Assembly: GCA_934229625.1 (NCBI GenBank)
Contig: CAKQDU010000011.1
Location: 1 to 34,035, forward strand
Origin: an uncultured Alphaproteobacteria bacterium
GTDB taxonomy: Bacteria; Pseudomonadota; Alphaproteobacteria; RF32; CAG-239
DNA: 34,035 nucleotides
Reading direction: 5' to 3'
The notes under the pieces are model-generated. The model saw only the letters and a list, made by a program, of their open reading frames with translations, was not told where the DNA came from and made no database searches. Of the stretch, positions 31,964-34,035 are shown piece after piece; position 1 is the first letter of the stretch; every line of letters begins with the position of its first letter. The position numbers were made by a program, and so were the translations under genes.

Positions 31964-32938
31964 ATGCAAAGCAGAAGCAAAAAAAGAATTTTAAAAAAAA
32001 TGTTATCTTGGTCAGGTTTATTTTTCTTTGCCCTTGCCGCCTTTATGATTTATAATCAATTATCAAAATATTCTCTTGAAGAAATCAAAAATGCCATAAT
32101 TGATGTGCCGGCAAAAAATATTATATATGCGTGTATTGCTTCATTTTTCGGATATGTGGCTCTTTCATCTTATGATTTCTTAGCCTTAAAATATATAAAC
32201 CGCAAATTAGCGGCATGGAAATGGATTTTTGCCGGATTTCTCGGTTTTGCCGTAAGTAACAACGCCGGACACGCTATCATTTCTGGAGGAGCAATCCGCT
32301 ATCGCTTGTATACGCGGTGGCGTGTAAATGCTTCAGATATTGTAAAAATGGTTACCTTTTCAGGTTTTACCTATTTGGTAGCTTGCTTCTTTTTGGTTTT
32401 ATTAGGTTTTATATGTTCTCCGCATCATGTTCTTTCTGCCATATCATCTCCCTGGGTAAACTGGACGCTGCTTTTAGTTTCCGGCGGAGGGTTGATTTTT
32501 TATATTTGGGGCAGCACTTATTATAAAAAGCCGATTATAATAAAAGAAATAGAATTTGATACTCCTGGTTTCAAAATGGCAACTGCGCAAGTAATTATCG
32601 GAAGCTTGGATATTTTGATGGCCTCGCTTGTGCTTTATTCAATTTTGGAACACTATATTGACATTCCGTTTATAACTTTTATAGGCGCGTTTATTATTGC
32701 GCAAATTTTAGGTGTATACAGCCAAGTTCCGGGCGGTTTGGGTGTGTTTGAAATTGTATTTGCAAAATTATTGCCGGATGACCAAAATCAGGCAACATTG
32801 TTTGCAATTCTGATACTATACCGTATAATTTATTATTTGCTGCCATTGTTGATTTCAGGTATTGCGCTGGTTATTTATGAGCTAAAACTGGCCGGACGTC
32901 TTTCAATAATAAAAAAAAATAAAAATAAGCAAAAATAA
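31964..32938 (+). CDS. MprF-type lipid flippase-domain protein (UPF0104)
   Basis: 324 aa with about eight transmembrane helices. It matches the N-terminal membrane half of lysylphosphatidylglycerol synthase MprF: AVSNNAGHAIISGGAIRYRLY, MVTFSGFTYLVACF, then GVYSQVPGGLGVFEIVF and YRIIYYLLPLL. That half moves aminoacylated phosphatidylglycerol across the inner membrane. The cytoplasmic aminoacyl transferase half (about 300 residues in full MprF) is absent, and the gene ends naturally in a Lys/Asn tail. It may therefore flip another lipid, or pair with a separate synthase elsewhere. It is coupled to the Sel1 protein, one base between. Confidence 0.88.
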   Translation: MQSRSKKRILKKMLSWSGLFFFALAAFMIYNQLSKYSLEEIKNAIIDVPAKNIIYACIASFFGYVALSSYDFLALKYINRKLAAWKWIFAGFLGFAVSNNAGHAIISGGAIRYRLYTRWRVNASDIVKMVTFSGFTYLVACFFLVLLGFICSPHHVLSAISSPWVNWTLLLVSGGGLIFYIWGSTYYKKPIIIKEIEFDTPGFKMATAQVIIGSLDILMASLVLYSILEHYIDIPFITFIGAFIIAQILGVYSQVPGGLGVFEIVFAKLLPDDQNQATLFAILILYRIIYYLLPLLISGIALVIYELKLAGRLSIIKKNKNKQK

Positions 32939-32941
32939 ATA

Positions 32942-32970
32942 TTGACATTGAACAAAATATCATGTAATAA
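32942..32970 (+). promoter_or_regulatory. Promoter of tRNA-Met
   Basis: TTGACA (32942-32947), 17 bases, TAATAA (32965-32970), 12 bases before the tRNA. Confidence 0.8.
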
Positions 32971-32982
32971 GGTTTTGTTCAT

Positions 32983-33059
32983 GGCGGGGTAGCTCAGTTG
33001 GTTAGAGCGGTGGAATCATAATCCATGTGTCGAGAGTTCGAATCTCCCCCTCGCTACCA
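32983..33059 (+). tRNA. Elongator tRNA-Met (anticodon CAT)
   Basis: Cloverleaf: acceptor GGCGGGG with CCTCGCT (G-U at pairs 1-72 and 5-68), D arm GCTCAGTTGGTTAGAGC, anticodon stem GTGGA/TCCAT around loop ATCATAA (CAT at 33017-33019), T arm GAGAGTTCGAATCTC, discriminator A, encoded CCA. The paired 1-72 end excludes the initiator. The body fits elongator Met better than the lysidine-modified Ile form. Confidence 0.95.
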
Positions 33060-33232
33060 TAACAAAGAAAGTCCTCTTTTGAGGGCTTTTTTTGTTATAG
33101 GATAGCCGGAGATTTGAACTCGAAAAGAGAGTTCGAGAACAAACGAAAGGCAGACTTTAGGATGCCGGTCAGCAAAGCTGATGAGTGCAGAGTCGACGAA
33201 ACAAAGTGAAGTCAATCTCCCCCTCGCTACCA
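33041..33232 (+). repeat. 19-bp direct repeat of the tRNA-Met 3-prime end flanking about 154 bp
   Basis: AATCTCCCCCTCGCTACCA is found at 33041-33059 (inside the tRNA) and again at 33214-33232, exactly 173 bp apart. The DNA between holds the tRNA terminator and a stretch with a degenerate inverted T-arm copy (GATTTGAACTCG at about 33111-33122). This layout resembles attL/attR of an excised or tiny integrated element at a tRNA gene. Confidence 0.8.
33061..33096 (+). terminator. Terminator of tRNA-Met
   Basis: AAAGTCCTC pairs with GAGGGCTTT (one G-U pair), loop TTTT, then TTTT; outer AACAAA/TTTGTT extends the stem. Confidence 0.9.
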
Positions 33233-33237
33233 AGTTG

Positions 33238-33267
33238 AAAAGAGGAAGTTTATACTTCCTCTTTTTT
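33238..33267. terminator. Terminator hairpin after the tRNA repeat
   Basis: Perfect 11-bp stem AAAAGAGGAAG with CTTCCTCTTTT, loop TTTATA, ending in T residues. It follows the second repeat by six bases, as a tRNA terminator would. Confidence 0.85.
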
Positions 33268-33275
33268 CTGTCTTC

Positions 33276-33962
33276 AGAAAAACTCGCGTTAGACGCGTGG
33301 TTCAGTATAGCTTATAGCGATGAGTTTGACAAAGCGCTCCTTTCGGTTAAAATAATGCGGTCTGCCAAGACGCATTATAACCGAAAGGAGGTCATTATGA
33401 AAAATGACTTATCCAGATTAGCACATACAATATGGAATTGCAAATATCATATAGTATTTGCGCCAAAGTATAGAAGAAAAGTGTTTTACGGAAGTAAAAG
33501 ACAGGAAATAGTAAGTATCTTAAAAGAATTATGCAGATGGAAAGAAGTAGAAATAATAGAAGGAGAAGCGTGTCCGGACCATATTCATATATTAGTAAAA
33601 ATACCACCAAAGATAAGTGTTTCAGGATTTATGGGATTTTTGAAAGGCAAAAGTAGTTTGATGATTTATGAAAAATGGAGCAACATAAAATACCAATACC
33701 GAAACCGAGAGTTTTGGTGTAAAGGATATTATGTGGATACAGTAGGTAAAAATACTGAAAAAATTATCAATTATATCAAAAATCAGTTGAAAGAAGACCA
33801 ATTAGCCGACCAACTGACAATGGATTTAAACGACCCGTTTACGGGTAAGTAATAACAGATTGCGTCTGACAGACATTAGAGTTCCCTGTTTAGGGGATGC
33901 AAGTGGTAAAGGCTTCTAGCCGTTAAAGAAGAACCACGCGTTTTACGCGTGGGTCTCTTTTT
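33276..33962 (+). mobile_element. IS200/IS605-type insertion sequence, complete
   Basis: One single-tyrosine transposase gene lies between a left-end hairpin (CGCGT/ACGCG, 33285-33297) and a right-end hairpin (CCACGCGT/ACGCGTGG, 33934-33952). The two hairpins share the GCGT-based stem. There are no terminal inverted repeats and no target duplication, as expected. A second inner hairpin (CCGAAAG near the SD, pairing with CTTTCGG at about 33342) can hide the ribosome-binding site, a known control in this family. Exact ends are not determined. Confidence 0.85.
33397..33852 (+). CDS. tnpA: IS200/IS605 transposase TnpA (Y1 HUH endonuclease)
   Basis: 151 aa, the standard length. It cuts and rejoins single-stranded DNA at the element ends. 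The HUH pair is His62 and His64 in CPDHIHILVKIPP, and the nucleophilic tyrosine is in GYYVDTVGKN (Tyr111 or Tyr112). HTIWNCKYHIVFAPKYRRKVF is the usual N-terminus. The start at 33397 has AAAGGAGG six bases upstream; a long upstream frame from 33181 runs through the tRNA-repeat region and the left end and is rejected. All catalytic residues are present, so it may be active. Confidence 0.95.
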   Translation: MKNDLSRLAHTIWNCKYHIVFAPKYRRKVFYGSKRQEIVSILKELCRWKEVEIIEGEACPDHIHILVKIPPKISVSGFMGFLKGKSSLMIYEKWSNIKYQYRNREFWCKGYYVDTVGKNTEKIINYIKNQLKEDQLADQLTMDLNDPFTGK

Positions 33963-33967
33963 TTGTA

Positions 33968-34035
33968 TAAAGAAAACCACCGGATAGTCCGGTGGTTCCG
34001 GAAAGCTTACAGCTTTACCGAAAAAAATTCCTTTG
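33968..34035 (+). mobile_element. Left end of a second IS200/IS605-type element (cut by the window edge)
   Basis: A 10-bp perfect hairpin (33975-33984 with 33988-33997, loop TAG) is followed by AAGCTTACAGC. The complete element's left end has the same order: AAAAC, hairpin with loop TAG, TGGTTC, then AGCTTATAGC. Only the left end is in the window. A simple terminator is the alternative. Confidence 0.5.

Noticed and set aside
33181..33396. Upstream extension of the transposase frame (223 aa form)
   Set aside because: It runs through the tRNA repeat, a terminator and the left-end hairpin; the SD and family start are at 33397.

Overview
The window is AT-rich DNA from a Gram-negative bacterium. 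Signs of this are MlaA/MlaC lipid transport, an outer-membrane beta-barrel, several lipoproteins, a Skp-like periplasmic protein, DsbD and an EptA remnant. Family-level features (HemW wording, family 5 uracil-DNA glycosylase, alpha-type heat-shock promoter ahead of lon) suggest an uncultured low-GC alphaproteobacterium, perhaps host-associated. That placement is inference; no rRNA is present.

Layout. 1-78: right end of an IS200/IS605-type element. 94-1475: small hypothetical protein, tRNA-Arg(TCT), stand-alone acyl carrier protein, small membrane protein. 1546-4561: decayed phosphoethanolamine transferase (eptA type), divergent from an intact OmpR-type response regulator and histidine kinase, with clustered direct-repeat operators between them. 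4615-7076: tandem-duplicated holin-like membrane protein, hexose-phosphate mutarotase, a gene-free stretch with strong inverted repeats, and a small coiled-coil exported protein. 7280-10146: mlaA-mlaC, a hypothetical gene, gpsA. 10297-15233: small orphan proteins, each with its own sigma70-type promoter, interrupted by a lipoprotein plus glycosyltransferase pair. 15462-20566: DsbD, UDG family 5, beta-barrel protein, DUF4139, DUF1294. 20703-25780: a pair of exported proteins, a small autoregulation candidate, lon, a membrane protein. 25832-32938: Skp-like protein, dgkA-hemW, EamA-like permease, Uup-type ABC-F, a Sel1 protein and an MprF-type flippase-domain protein. 32942-34035: tRNA-Met, a tRNA-end duplication, a complete IS200-type element and the start of a second one.

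Two kinds of gene start are mixed here. Housekeeping and envelope genes have clear Shine-Dalgarno sequences. About ten orphan genes (153, 818, 1158, 4615, 10297, 10598, 12823, 13823, 14682, 25475) have none. They carry an AT-only leader, often with ATTATTAACTTAA about 12 bases before the ATG, and usually a near-consensus TTGACA promoter. This shared leader on unrelated unknown proteins is the most unusual signal in the window. Other points of note are the broken eptA beside its likely regulators, the two-module paralogues at 12823 and 13823, the duplicated holin-like protein and the tRNA-Met 3-prime duplication.
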